Positions 1 through 9,761 of a stretch of DNA of 64,000 nucleotides are shown here, in pieces; the first letter of the stretch is position 1, and each line of letters starts with the position of its first letter. A program made the translations under genes and the position numbers. The notes beneath the pieces are model-generated. The model worked only from the letters and a program-made list of their open reading frames with translations, was not told the origin of the DNA and did no database searches. Source of the DNA: Conoideocrella luteorostrata (lineage: Eukaryota > Ascomycota > Sordariomycetes > Hypocreales > Clavicipitaceae); assembly GCA_032433595.1 (NCBI GenBank), contig JASWJB010000027.1, positions 1 to 64,000 of the forward strand. The letters are read 5' to 3'.

Positions 1-10
1 TAAATCACCA

Positions 11-29
11 CCCCCCCCCCCCCCCCCCC
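11..29. repeat. C homopolymer (19 nt)
   Basis: An uninterrupted run of 19 C residues lies near the left edge, just beyond the stop codon of the first minus-strand reading frame. Runs like this slip during replication and sequencing, so the exact length is uncertain. Confidence 0.9.
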
Positions 30-69
30 AAACCCGGAAACTCATCCCATCAAGGCAGACATTCAGCCG

Positions 70-597
70 CTACATTCCCAGCCCCAAGGATCGCAGCAGC
101 AAAGTCCCCCAGGCCCTGCGCACCTGCAACAAGATTTCTCCCGTCGTGAGCAACTTGGCCACTTTTGCCAAGCCGCCAGCCGCTGCGATGGCTCTCTTCA
201 GGCCGAGCAGCTTTGTTGCGGGAACAAGAGTGGTGCCAATAGCCACTCCCAAGGCAAGAAAACATCCGAAAGCGCCACGGTTCTTTACATCCGGGACAGC
301 TTCGATGTTCGGGCCGGCGAGATTGTCGGCGACCCATCTGCTGGTGGGTTCGTCTCCTTGGAGGAGTACCTCGTCCGGGATGGCCCAGACCATTTGCAGA
401 GCCATCTCGACAGGCATGAGTTGATCTTGGGTGAGTTTGATGACCGATGTGCTTGGCGGTGTGGAAGCATTTACGGCGGTTGCGTCATTGCGGGTGGATG
501 CTGCACTGGTAGCCAGAGCGTACAAGATGAGGCTAGTGATAGCTGAGGTTGAAATGCATTTTTTTTTTGTGCTGAAGCACTTGGATTTGAGTATCAA
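70..597 (-). pseudogene. Small secreted hydrophobic protein gene, start frame apparently broken
   Basis: The open frame encodes about 175 residues. A hydrophobic stretch near the N-terminus (ITSLILYALATSAAS) looks like a signal peptide. A polar middle follows, then a Gly/Ala/Leu-rich hydrophobic C-terminal third containing GAFGCFLALGVAIG and LAKVAKLLTTGEILL. The frame has no ATG before the signal-like segment; its first ATG codons are internal (MPVEMALQM). The only well-placed ATG is at 559-557, after a run of ten A residues. It is out of frame by one and stops after eight codons. The simplest reading is a secreted-protein gene whose start frame was lost by a small indel, or an assembly error at this spot. 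An unseen upstream exon is the alternative. The composition resembles fungal small secreted proteins of unknown function; I cannot name a family. Confidence 0.42.
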
Positions 598-1762
598 TAA
601 GGGGGTGCAAGAGAAATAAAACTAGTTAGAGAGTATAGAGCGCTATCTAATCCGCAAATAGAGGAGGCAAACCTGACAAGGGGAGAACCTACAGTTATAC
701 ACATACCCTTAACGCAAGCCAGCCACGCTCCCTTCATGTAAGTCCAGATACAAGCTCAGTCTCGCCCTATACAGCATACCGACATAAACAGACAGTAGCT
801 TCCATGCAAGAAGCATCAACGCACGCAGCGGGAAGCAAGACCTCAGACTCAGGACGCAATCCAAACTCCTATCATGACTTAGCTACACGCTGTGCAACAT
901 GCGAATGGAATGTGACATGGGAAAGCGTAGCCAGCAGCGCGGGCAGTCATTCCAATCTTGATCAGCCGGGTTTCGATTTCAGCTACGGAGCGGGAAAGGT
1001 CAACTACGTGCTCGGGTCTGGCCGCATCAAGTCCCCATTCCATGACCTTGAACTGGACTCCATGTCATCACAGACATGGCATGGCTCGTGCTATGTGATT
1101 CCTGGGATTGGAATTTATGGAGAATAAAAGCGTCGAGTCGAGGCAGGGACTGAATGAAACAGCGTGACCTGGTGGGCTGAGACACCCGAGACGTCAATGA
1201 GAATTGTGAGGGTTGGTGTTGTGAGCAAAATAGTCTAGTCGAGGACAGCCACTCACGTGACGGAACCACCCTATCTAAGCGAGGTTCCAACACAGAAGTA
1301 GATGAATTAAACAACAACTTTTACACATCTGAGAATCGTATTATTGTGATTTATTCATTATTCACCCATGCCTTTATGATTCTTTGGCTACATATACTCA
1401 TTCGGCAGCACACGTGCAGACTCTAGCACCCCACTAGACGAACCCCGCACGTAACAGGCTAGGTTTTGGTACGAACACTGCTGCGTTCCGTATCCAAAAA
1501 ACCTCAACAGCACCTCGTCATGTACCCTAGCATCATGGCGTCAATCTCATGTCGTGTGTGTCCTTTCACCTACGTATCTATGTGACAGGTTCTACTGTTC
1601 GGATAATGTGGTCGGGGCTTGCGCTGTGTCATAACTCCATCCCACCCCAACCATCAGACCACTCAACTAACCCCCCAACAGACCATCCAACAAACATTTA
1701 CACTTAATGTACACTTATGTACCGCATCTATGCTCTGTAGAAGCAATTACATCCGAGCCCGA
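598..1762. other. Intergenic region, no gene supported
   Basis: Open frames here (for example 804-1127 +) are short, lack recognisable motifs and show no splice-linked partners. I see no RNA gene. Confidence 0.6.
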
Positions 1763-2040
1763 AACGGCGGCGTCATGTACAGTGGCGCCAAGTTTGTATT
1801 CATCTCGACACAGTCAGGAGGATTGGATTGGATTGCTCTGTGAAAGGAATCTGCCCCTGGCGTGGTTAAGCCGTCATACTGTTGATCAGCTCGACGATAT
1901 GCAATGAAAGAAGGCTCAACAACCCCACGGGCAGATTCCTTTCACAGGGCAATCCAATCCAATCCGCCTCTCTCGAGATGAATACAAACTAGGCGCCACC
2001 GTACATGATGCCGTCGTTGAGCCTCCTGTCATTGCATATC
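1763..2040. mobile_element. Nested inverted repeat / MITE-like element next to the PHO89 3' end
   Basis: A sequence of about 100 bp at 1763-1866 recurs in inverted orientation at 1918-2015, with only scattered mismatches and small indels. Both arms contain GTTTGTATTCATCTCGA, GGATTGGATTGGATTG and TGTGAAAGGAATCTGCCC. The right copy is itself bounded by 25-bp terminal inverted repeats at 1896-1920 and 2016-2040 (GATATGCAATGA...GGCTCAAC), which differ at two positions. The result is a 145-bp unit with TIRs plus a second, inverted, less complete copy on its left. No transposase frame is present, so a non-autonomous foldback or MITE-type element is the best reading. It starts about 70 nt beyond the PHO89 stop and may be transcribed as part of that 3' UTR. 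Confidence 0.7.
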
Positions 2041-2111
2041 CTTGACCCGAAGAAAGAAAAAGAACAAATCGCTGCAAATGCGCCAACCCAGTAACTGAAG
2101 AAATCACCCCG

Positions 2112-3981
2112 TCACCAACTGGGAGCATTCAACAAAATACCCATCAAACAGCCTGATATCAAGGCCGTTACCGGCACCGTCAGCATCCAACCCATGTAGA
2201 TCCATCCCACCAACCGTAGATTGATGCATTTCCAATCCCCATTCGCCAGCCCAACTCCAACCGTCGCACCCGTAATGCACTGCGTCGTCGATATAGGTAG
2301 CTGCAGCTTCGTCGCCATGAGGACTGTGATTGCGCTGGCGAGTTCCATGCAGAACCCCCGACTGGGCGATATTAGCGTCAAGCGGCTGCCCAGCGTCCTC
2401 ATAACGTGGTAGCCATACGTCAGGAGGCCCAGCACGATGGACCCGGCACCAAAGCAGAGCACCCAGATGGGAATGTTGACCATGTCCGGAATCGACCCCG
2501 TGGACCAGACTTCGTAGGCAGTTGTGAAGGGGGCAATCGCGTTGGCGACATCGTTTGCGCCATGCGTGAATGAAGCGGCGGCAGCGGTGAGAATTTGCAG
2601 CGCCGAGTACATATACTCTGCGCGATTGTCGTACCTCGATGCCCTGGAGTGCATGTCGTCGAGATCCCACTTGAGCACCGCGTTGCGCTTCTGCATACTG
2701 ATGACGTCTTGTTCGATGCCCCGCAGAAGAAGCCTGTTGATCCTCCATGTTATGACAGGGAAGCTACTCCAAGGGCCAGGTGGTCGCGGAGGGATAAGCT
2801 CCTCCTGCGACTGGGAACTTCTCCTGGTTGAAATCGTCGAGGATGCAGCAGGTGGGGGGAGACTGAGTTCGCCGTCCTTGCCTGTGGCTGGCTGGTGTTC
2901 AAAGGAACTTGCCTGGACGGACTGTAGCAAGGTCTCAGACGCACGCAGGTACTGCAGCTCTTCCTGTGTCAAGTGGCCGCGATAGTAATCCTTGATCTGC
3001 GGTTTGACGAAACCACGAGGTGTCGGGGGAGGCGGATCCCGTCGAAATAACCAAAGCCCTTGGAAGACGTGGTACCATTTCAGGGTCCAGTCTGCCCGCA
3101 TGATTCGTACCCAAAGATAGGGCATCACGAAAGTCATTTGTATAAGCGCACCGCCTGTGGCTGAGACAAAGATAGCGAAAACAGTCTGCGTTGTGGTAAG
3201 TTCCACTACATGAATGCCTTTCCAAACGACAAGCACTGCGTTCCACTGTCAGTCCTTGATCCGCGAATGTGAAGTAGGAAAAAACCACAAAAATAAAATA
3301 ATAAAAATAAGAATGAAACGCTGTGCTTACTCGTAACTGATCCAACAGTAAGAAACGTATAAAAGGGAATAGAGAAAAATGCGCGCCTCACAGCAGTTGG
3401 CTTCCTCAAAACAGTAAACTTGGTTAGCAGGAACAGCACGGCTCCGAGACATCCTGCAATGCCCGGCGCAACCACCCAGGCAGCAAAGACTTGTGATACA
3501 CCCGTCCATCCCCAGTTCACCTTATTGATGCCGATCGAGGCGGTGGCTGTACCTACCAGGCCGCCAACAATGGCGTGTGTAGTCGAAACAGGCATGCCGT
3601 ATCTTGTAGCGACGGTGAGAAACGTGGAAGAAGCAACAATGGTGCACATCATGGCGAGGAGGAGAACGGCAGGAGAAGCATCGTAGTAGTGCGGGTCAAT
3701 AATCTTGGTGCGAATTGTGTCGGCGACTCGACTACCCACGGTAACACTGCCGGCAAATTCGCAAAATGAGGCTATTACCATGGCTTGTTTCAGGGTCAAG
3801 GACCGAGAAGACACTGATGTTGCGAATGAGTTGGCGACATCGTTGGCACCTTTACGCGCGTGTTAGCTTTATCGCTTGGGTGTGAAGTACGCGTACGAGG
3901 CTCACCGATGTTCCAAGCATCCAGGAAAGCGAAAATTGTTGTAATGGCGAAGATATAACTATATTGACTTAAAATTGCCAT
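2112..3981 (-). CDS. PHO89: Sodium/phosphate symporter, Pho89/PHO-4 family (PiT)
   Basis: Plasma-membrane importer that couples inorganic phosphate uptake to a cation gradient. Three exons join in phase: 3906-3981, 3331-3849 and 2112-3235, giving 572 residues, the usual length for fungal Pho89 and Neurospora PHO-4. Introns are 3850-3905 (56 nt) and 3236-3330 (95 nt), both GT-AG. The duplicated PiT signature is visible twice: GANDVANSF, formed across the first splice junction, and HGANDVANAIAPF in exon 3. Hydrophobic helices flank a long central hydrophilic loop rich in Ser and Pro (for example SLPPPAASSTISTRRSSQSQ), as is typical of the family. The start is the first ATG before the hydrophobic SYIFAITTIFAFLDAWNIG. 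Phosphate-starvation control is expected for the family. I see no perfect CACGTG box upstream, only weaker forms such as CACGTT at 4647-4652. Confidence 0.95.
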
Positions 3982-5544
3982 CGGGTTACCAGAGCGTCCC
4001 CGAAGGGATCACAGCCTTTGGCAAGTCCAGTGATACACGATGCAGCTGATCAACAGCCAGGCATTCGGTCCAAAAATGTCGTCTTTGGGACACAATTTCG
4101 ATGCTCTGCTACTTCACTTCCATGATCTCTATGTTTATCACTTTGATCCAGGCAGATGAACAAGCCTCATGCGCGACGATGATAGAGTATCATAGAAAGA
4201 CAGATGAAATGTGCATGGGAAGACGGAGGTGAGGAGTTTTTGGTATCCGAACTTCAGAGTTGGCCCAAGCTGCGATAATTAAGCCCACCCATCTATTATT
4301 AAACAATGCTCAGCCCACAGGTGTGTGCTACTTCATTGTTGGCAGACAAGGGTGGCCATGAAGTAGGTCTTCTACAATAGCAGCGGGGATTCGAGACCCT
4401 CGGAGCAGCGGCAAGAAATGGCCAGATCATGCAGTCTAGAGAACGAGAAGGTTGTGGGTGTGCCAAGACGACAGGCCATGATTCGATGGGTTCGTCATTG
4501 GCAAAGCAGCGACATTTCCACGACTAAAAGTCTTATGGCCACGACGCCAAAGAAAGAAGACGTACCGTCAGCCATGATGTCTGCGGCCTGTCAACTGTTG
4601 ACGTGCAGCCATCGGTAGCCGTTCTGGGATGTGCAACAATCCAGAGCACGTTTCACCGTTCTGGTTCCATCAAACAAGATGAAATAGCGTCGGGTTCCGG
4701 GTGCTAATCCAAACTATCGAGGTGCGTTGTACGTTGTTGCAGCTAGATCAGCCAATGATGCATCGTGGATCGGGCACGGGTTTGGACGGCTATTGTGTGC
4801 ATCGAGGATGAAGTAGTAAACTATGGAGCAGACTGCTGGTTATTCCCGCGCGCCGCTAAGAGGGCCAAGACTCTTTGCCTCGACGACTTTCAAGCTGCTG
4901 GGTACTTGCAATAATGCCCCAACAGATGGTGATAGGATCTTGGCTGGCGGGGCTGGGTCTTGGAGTATTACGTCTGATGGCATCGAGGACCCCCCGGTGG
5001 AGTATCTTCGTTCGAATTGAATAGACTCATTGAGGTCCGTGTAAGTAAGTGGCCCTACACACACCGTCACCAATTCGTGGACGCAAATAGGCCGCAGAGG
5101 TTAACCACGTCCACAAGTGTACTGGGTATGTTTCATACGGTAAACGTCTACGAAGTATTATAAAGTGTGTTGGCGACCCCGAGGTCAAGGCTTCTTGCAG
5201 TACACGGCCAGACTCCTGCGTCTACTGACTGCGGACGATGCATCACATAGTGCCAACAGGAAAATTAGGTCAACCTGTTTTAAAAAGTTTTAAAATCGCG
5301 TTCTGTATTAAAGATAGCAAGTAATCAGGAGAAGCGCGCCGGAATACAACCAGAACTACTCTATGGCATGCCATGCCATTAGGCTATATGGATTAAGGTC
5401 GCAACCATGAAGTCTATCCATAGCCGACTCCACACCTCGGCCTAAACGCCACCCAGATCGTCTGTCTCCCTTCCACCGTACTCACGCGACACTCGAATTT
5501 CCACCTTCAACCGCAACAGCCACGTCAACATCAGAAACCACACA
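3982..5544. other. Divergent promoter region between PHO89 and SDHAF4
   Basis: This 1.6-kb stretch separates two divergently transcribed genes and must hold both promoters. Short frames here (4418-4618, 4823-5020) have no recognisable content. CACGTT at 4647-4652 is a possible weak binding site for a Pho4/NUC-1-like regulator. An A/T-rich patch lies near 5278-5320. Confidence 0.55.
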
Positions 5545-5922
5545 ATGCAGCGCCTTATCATCCGCCGGGCGTTTGCGCCGGCTCCTCTGCTCCGCCGCCC
5601 CTACTCCTTCACATCCGGCCCAGCCCCTCCCAAGCTTCCCGCCTCGGAACAAGCCGAATTCGAACGTCTCCAGCGCGAAGCAGCCGTATCATCCGCCTTC
5701 CAGCCCCCAGCCGAGTCCTCCACCGAACAACAAAGCTCAGCCGCCCAAGCTACTGCAGAGGAAGAGCAAGGCGTCAACCCGGGCTTGTTCAGAGGCGCCC
5801 CGCCGGAATTCCAGGGTGATACAAATCCTAAAACAGGAGAGGTCGGCGGACCAAAGAACGAGCCGTTGAGATGGGGAGGGGAAGGGGATTGGAGCTATAA
5901 TGGGCGAGTGACAGACTTTTGA
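5545..5922 (+). CDS. SDH8: Succinate dehydrogenase assembly factor 4, mitochondrial (Sdh8/SDHAF4, DUF1674)
   Basis: Single-exon gene of 125 residues. SDHAF4/Sdh8 binds the flavinylated catalytic subunit of complex II in the mitochondrial matrix, limits its off-pathway reactivity and promotes its assembly with the iron-sulfur subunit. The N-terminus (MQRLIIRRAFAPAPLLRRPY) is basic, lacks acidic residues and reads as a mitochondrial targeting sequence. The middle is Gln/Ser/Ala-rich linker. The diagnostic C-terminal block is intact: NPKTGEVGGPKNEPLRWG followed by GDWSYNGRVTDF at the very end. The family is normally 100-150 residues long, so the length fits. The ATG is preceded by a favourable A-rich context (CACACA). 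The gene converges with RXT3 downstream. Confidence 0.94.
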   Translation: MQRLIIRRAFAPAPLLRRPYSFTSGPAPPKLPASEQAEFERLQREAAVSSAFQPPAESSTEQQSSAAQATAEEEQGVNPGLFRGAPPEFQGDTNPKTGEVGGPKNEPLRWGGEGDWSYNGRVTDF

Positions 5923-6346
5923 AGAAGGGAAATGCGACTATAATCTGCATTGCATACGAGATGAAGCATACGAGAGAGTTGGATTTGGATCTGGTGGCAG
6001 CAGATAAACACCGGTCTTTGTACGAACAATACGACCCCAACTGAAATGGACAGTTAAAAATGGGAAACCGCCAGGTAAGCAGGTGGCGGTGTAGGACGGG
6101 GAAAAAATTAAGCCAAAAAAATAGAACTTTGGGTCATTATTTTAAATTTGAGAGGACGAGGTCGATCCCTCGATTATGTATCACAATAATTATGAGTTGT
6201 ACAATGGAGGATGCAACGCCAACATTTCGTCGCTTGCTTGATGAACCAATAATCTTACAATGTGCGAGCCCTTGACAGTTCCTGGTATTCACACGCCTTG
6301 CTCTGGGCTCGCCGTATTCATGCGAGCAATAATAACACGCAAGATA
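5923..6346. other. Convergent 3' intergenic region (SDH8 / RXT3)
   Basis: A short A/T-richer stretch separates the two convergent stop codons. It presumably holds both 3' UTRs and polyadenylation signals. No gene is seen. Confidence 0.6.
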
Positions 6347-9300
6347 TCACTTTTGTTCGCCTTCAGCTGCAACTTTGCTCTCGTCAGTAACATTGGCCAT
6401 ATCAACATCCTTCTCAGCCACGTCCTTTGCTTCTTTCGGGCTTTGAGCCGGAGAATGAACTTCGGTGGCCTGGTTCTCCTTGTTGCCTTCGCTGCTCGCT
6501 CGCTCTTGGATCTCTTTGTCAACAGGCTCTGAGGGACCGTCTGGCTGGTCGTCTCTTGTCCAGTTACCCAAAATTTCACCCATGAGCATCGAGTTCCGAT
6601 CTTTTTCCTGCTCCATGTCCAGCCCGCTGATATTACCGAAGCTGGCTGTCACTTCCTTCATGGCTTTCCGCATCCGCTCTCTTCGAGCCTTACCACGAAG
6701 TCTGGCTTGCGGCTGCGCTCCATTTTCCACCCAGCGTATGCTCTGTATCATGAAGCTTATGCCATCATGGGTCGAGTGCCGGCTACCGAATTGGCCGCCA
6801 AATTCTCGACTGCTAATGCCGTATCGGGTACAGCTCGAGTACTTTGTCAATCGTGGGAGGATCAGAACATTGACATGTAAGTCGCGATTTGCAGGAATAC
6901 CCATGGGTCCAGAAGGTGGTGGTTCAGTGATTGTGCCCTCAGATACTTGACCAGTTAGCTCGGGAACTTGAGGAGTCTTGGTCTTCCGCTTAGTGCCTGC
7001 CCCGTCCAGGTCCAGCATCGCCGTATCAACATCTTCGGTCCATTCACCCCTGATCCATCCCCCGTGGATACAAGCGGCAACCACATCTGAATCATCCGTG
7101 TATACTTCAGTGCCCCAAAGGTATGCTCGCGCTGTAATTTCTTCTCTGGCAATAGGAGATAGATGGACAAGCGGAACCTTCACCGTCAATATACAATTTT
7201 CCTTGTCTTTGATAATATCCCAGGGCAGTGGCTTTGGGTTGGACGAGAAACCTCTATGCGTTGGGGTATTCGGCAGTAGTCGGCCAGGCTTCAGTGCAGG
7301 CTCGTATATAAAATCCCCCAGATGGTGCCTAGGCCGATGGGCAACCAGTTCTAAGACGGCCTGGGAATATACAATCGTCTTAGTCTTTGGTGGAATAGCT
7401 GGCGTGGCAGGTTTGACATGGGTGGTCTGTGTTGTTTGTCCAGGCTTCTGTCCATGATGGTGGTGGTGATGGTGGTGGTGCACTTTTTCTGTCGGTGAGC
7501 CAATCGGGGTGCCGCTTTTACCGTTCTTAAATGTCGCAACACCTGTAGTCAGTGATGGTGCGGCATCCTGCGGATGATGGTGGTGGTGATGATGACTGCA
7601 TCACAAGGTCAGTAAATCTTGTCAGGATAATGAAAAACGTGGAAATATCATACTGATGGTGATGGTGTTGATGCGGTTTGGGCCGCTTGTTAGCTCGACC
7701 CACAGGTGTCAGCCTGCCGGAGCCATCATCGTCACGACTGTCATCGTCCTTCAATTTGCGCCTTCTGCCTTTGACTCCCTTGCCCCCTTTACCACTAGCA
7801 TCTGGTCCAGAATCTGTGGCACGGTCTGCGTCATCTCTTTTTGCTCCCATGGCAGGGAAGGTTTGGGTAGGAAATGATGAAGCAGCCGCCGACAACGTAT
7901 TGGGGCTGGACATGCCAATACCACTAACACCGCTTCCAATGCCCGAAAACATGCGGCCAAACTCACTCTTTATACCCGGTTCAGCTCCAGGTCCAGGTTG
8001 CTGGGGCTGCGCGCCCTGAACCGCCTGAGGTAAAGGTGACATTCTTCCTTTCCTGTTGATGTCTTGCACAGCGAGCAAATTCCGTTGCAACCCATTTGGT
8101 CCATGGTGATCGTCACTCCCCTTGCGCGGAAATTCGAATGATGACCCATGCGTGTTGCCATATCCCGCCGAAGTGGGTCCCGGGATATCGTCACGAGGCC
8201 GATGAGAGCCATGGTGTGACGGTTGTGAAATTGGTTGTGGTAGTGGATGTTGATTTGGGTCCATCCGGGCCTGGTCAGCTTCGTATGGCTGCGTCGGCGG
8301 AGGTGCGGTTCCAGGTGGGTGAGAAGGATGTGCGGTCGGTGAATAGCGTTCGGCCGGAGCAGTCGGATACGATGGTTGATGTGAGTAGGGTCTTGATGAC
8401 GGAGGATACTCAGAATGCTGCGGCGGCGGTCGCTGTTGATGTTCTAGAGGTGGTCGATAATTCGGATCGGGATTTGGTCGTCCCCACTGATCTCGAGCAT
8501 CACGAGCATCCGATGGTCGTCCGTACGCAGACTGGTTTGGGTGAATATCGTGATGGCCCAGTTCATGAGGAGAACTGTGCTGGTGACGCGAATCCGCTCC
8601 CCCCGAGTAAGCTCGTTCCCTACCTTCTCTATCTCGGTGTTCCGCCCCAGGCTGACGGTCTCTTTCCCCACGATACCGGTCGTCGTAAGAAAACGGCCTC
8701 AAACCCGGACGATCAGAGTTATATTCCATGCCCACAGGCGGTCGCCCGTCGTCCCGGCGAGGGTATGCATCTTCAGAGCGGCCAACATCAATCGCTTGGG
8801 GTGTTATGCCACCATATGGCGGCTTGGCCTGGCCGTTTGCCGCTGATAGAGGGCCAGCAGACCTCCTTCCCAACTCTCTTGACGTGTCGGCGGGAGCTGA
8901 CGGATGACGTTGGTGATAGCCTTGCGGAGTCCCGTATCGTTGCAAATCAGGGGTTGTTGAGTAAGGTCCGTGAGGGGAAGGAGCAGCACTTCCTCGGGCA
9001 TCGTAGGGTCTCGGGTGATCAGGTGTCTGAGGTCGGCGGAATGGGTGGTAATCGGATGATGCAGAGTGCATTCGCGGTGAGGCCTGCACGGATGGCGCAA
9101 AGCCAGATCCTGATGATGGCGGCTGGCCGTGAGGTGAGTAATGCTGAGGAGGTTGAGCAGGCTGAGATTCACGCGAAGCAGGCGGAGGTCCGCCCAACAT
9201 CGCCGATATAGACATGGAGCTGTTCCCAACGCTCCCCGACCTGTTCAGAGGGTTCAGGGCAGGAAGCTCCCTTCCAGACGGGAAAGAGGTCGGGGGTCCT

Positions 9301-9761
9301 ACGGACAGAGGAGGCGGCCGAGGCGGCGGTGGGCCGTAGCTCAGCGAGCCCTGGGACTGTGTATGATGGTGATGTTGCGACTGTCCACCGGATGGGCCCT
9401 GCGAGGGCGATGTCGGCGGTGGAGGCATCGAGCGACTGGGTTCCCTAGCGGACGAGAGCGACGACGCGCTCTGCGCTCGCGAACAGCCAAGCTCTGGCAA
9501 GCTTGCGCGGGAAGCTTGAGGATAGTACGGGGGATCAGAGGTTCGACAGTAATCAGGGTGGTACGCAGAACCGAGGCCGTGAGCATGGGTCGCAAAGGGA
9601 CGATGATGGGCGACGCACGAGGAGTGCGGGTTCGAAAACACGGCCAATGAAGCTGTGGTGAAAGGAGGAGCGCTCTCGAAGTTCGGGTTCAAGTTGGAGT
9701 TGCAGTTGGAGTTGGACCATGGCACGGGAGCAGGCTGGCGTTGTCTGGGATCCATAGTCAT
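6347..9761 (-). CDS. RXT3: Rxt3-type subunit of the Rpd3L histone deacetylase complex
   Basis: Two exons, 7654-9761 and 6347-7595, join in phase across a 58-nt intron to give 1118 residues. Rxt3 belongs to the large Rpd3L histone deacetylase complex, which represses transcription in the nucleus. The conserved Rxt3 region lies in exon 2: IVYSQAVLELVAHRPRHHLG, then WDIIKDKENCILTVKVPLVHL, a segment ending RAYLWGTEVYTDDSDVVAACIHGGWIRGEW, then NVLILPRLTKYSSCTRYGISSREFGG. The N-terminal ~700 residues are low-complexity Pro/Ser/Gln/His/Arg sequence and are probably disordered. A basic stretch (KGGKGVKGRRRKLKDDD...RANKRPKPH) could act as a nuclear signal. Poly-His tracts flank the splice junction: four, then about eight, then nine His in a row. 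The C-terminal tail is acidic. The start is the first ATG of the frame; a second Met follows two codons later. Confidence 0.91.

Noticed and set aside
804..1127. 107-residue plus-strand frame with CATCEWNVTWES
   Set aside because: No family resemblance or splice partner; could not be separated from chance.
8096..9211. 371-residue plus-strand frame opposite RXT3
   Set aside because: Shadow of the long low-complexity RXT3 exon; no independent motif.
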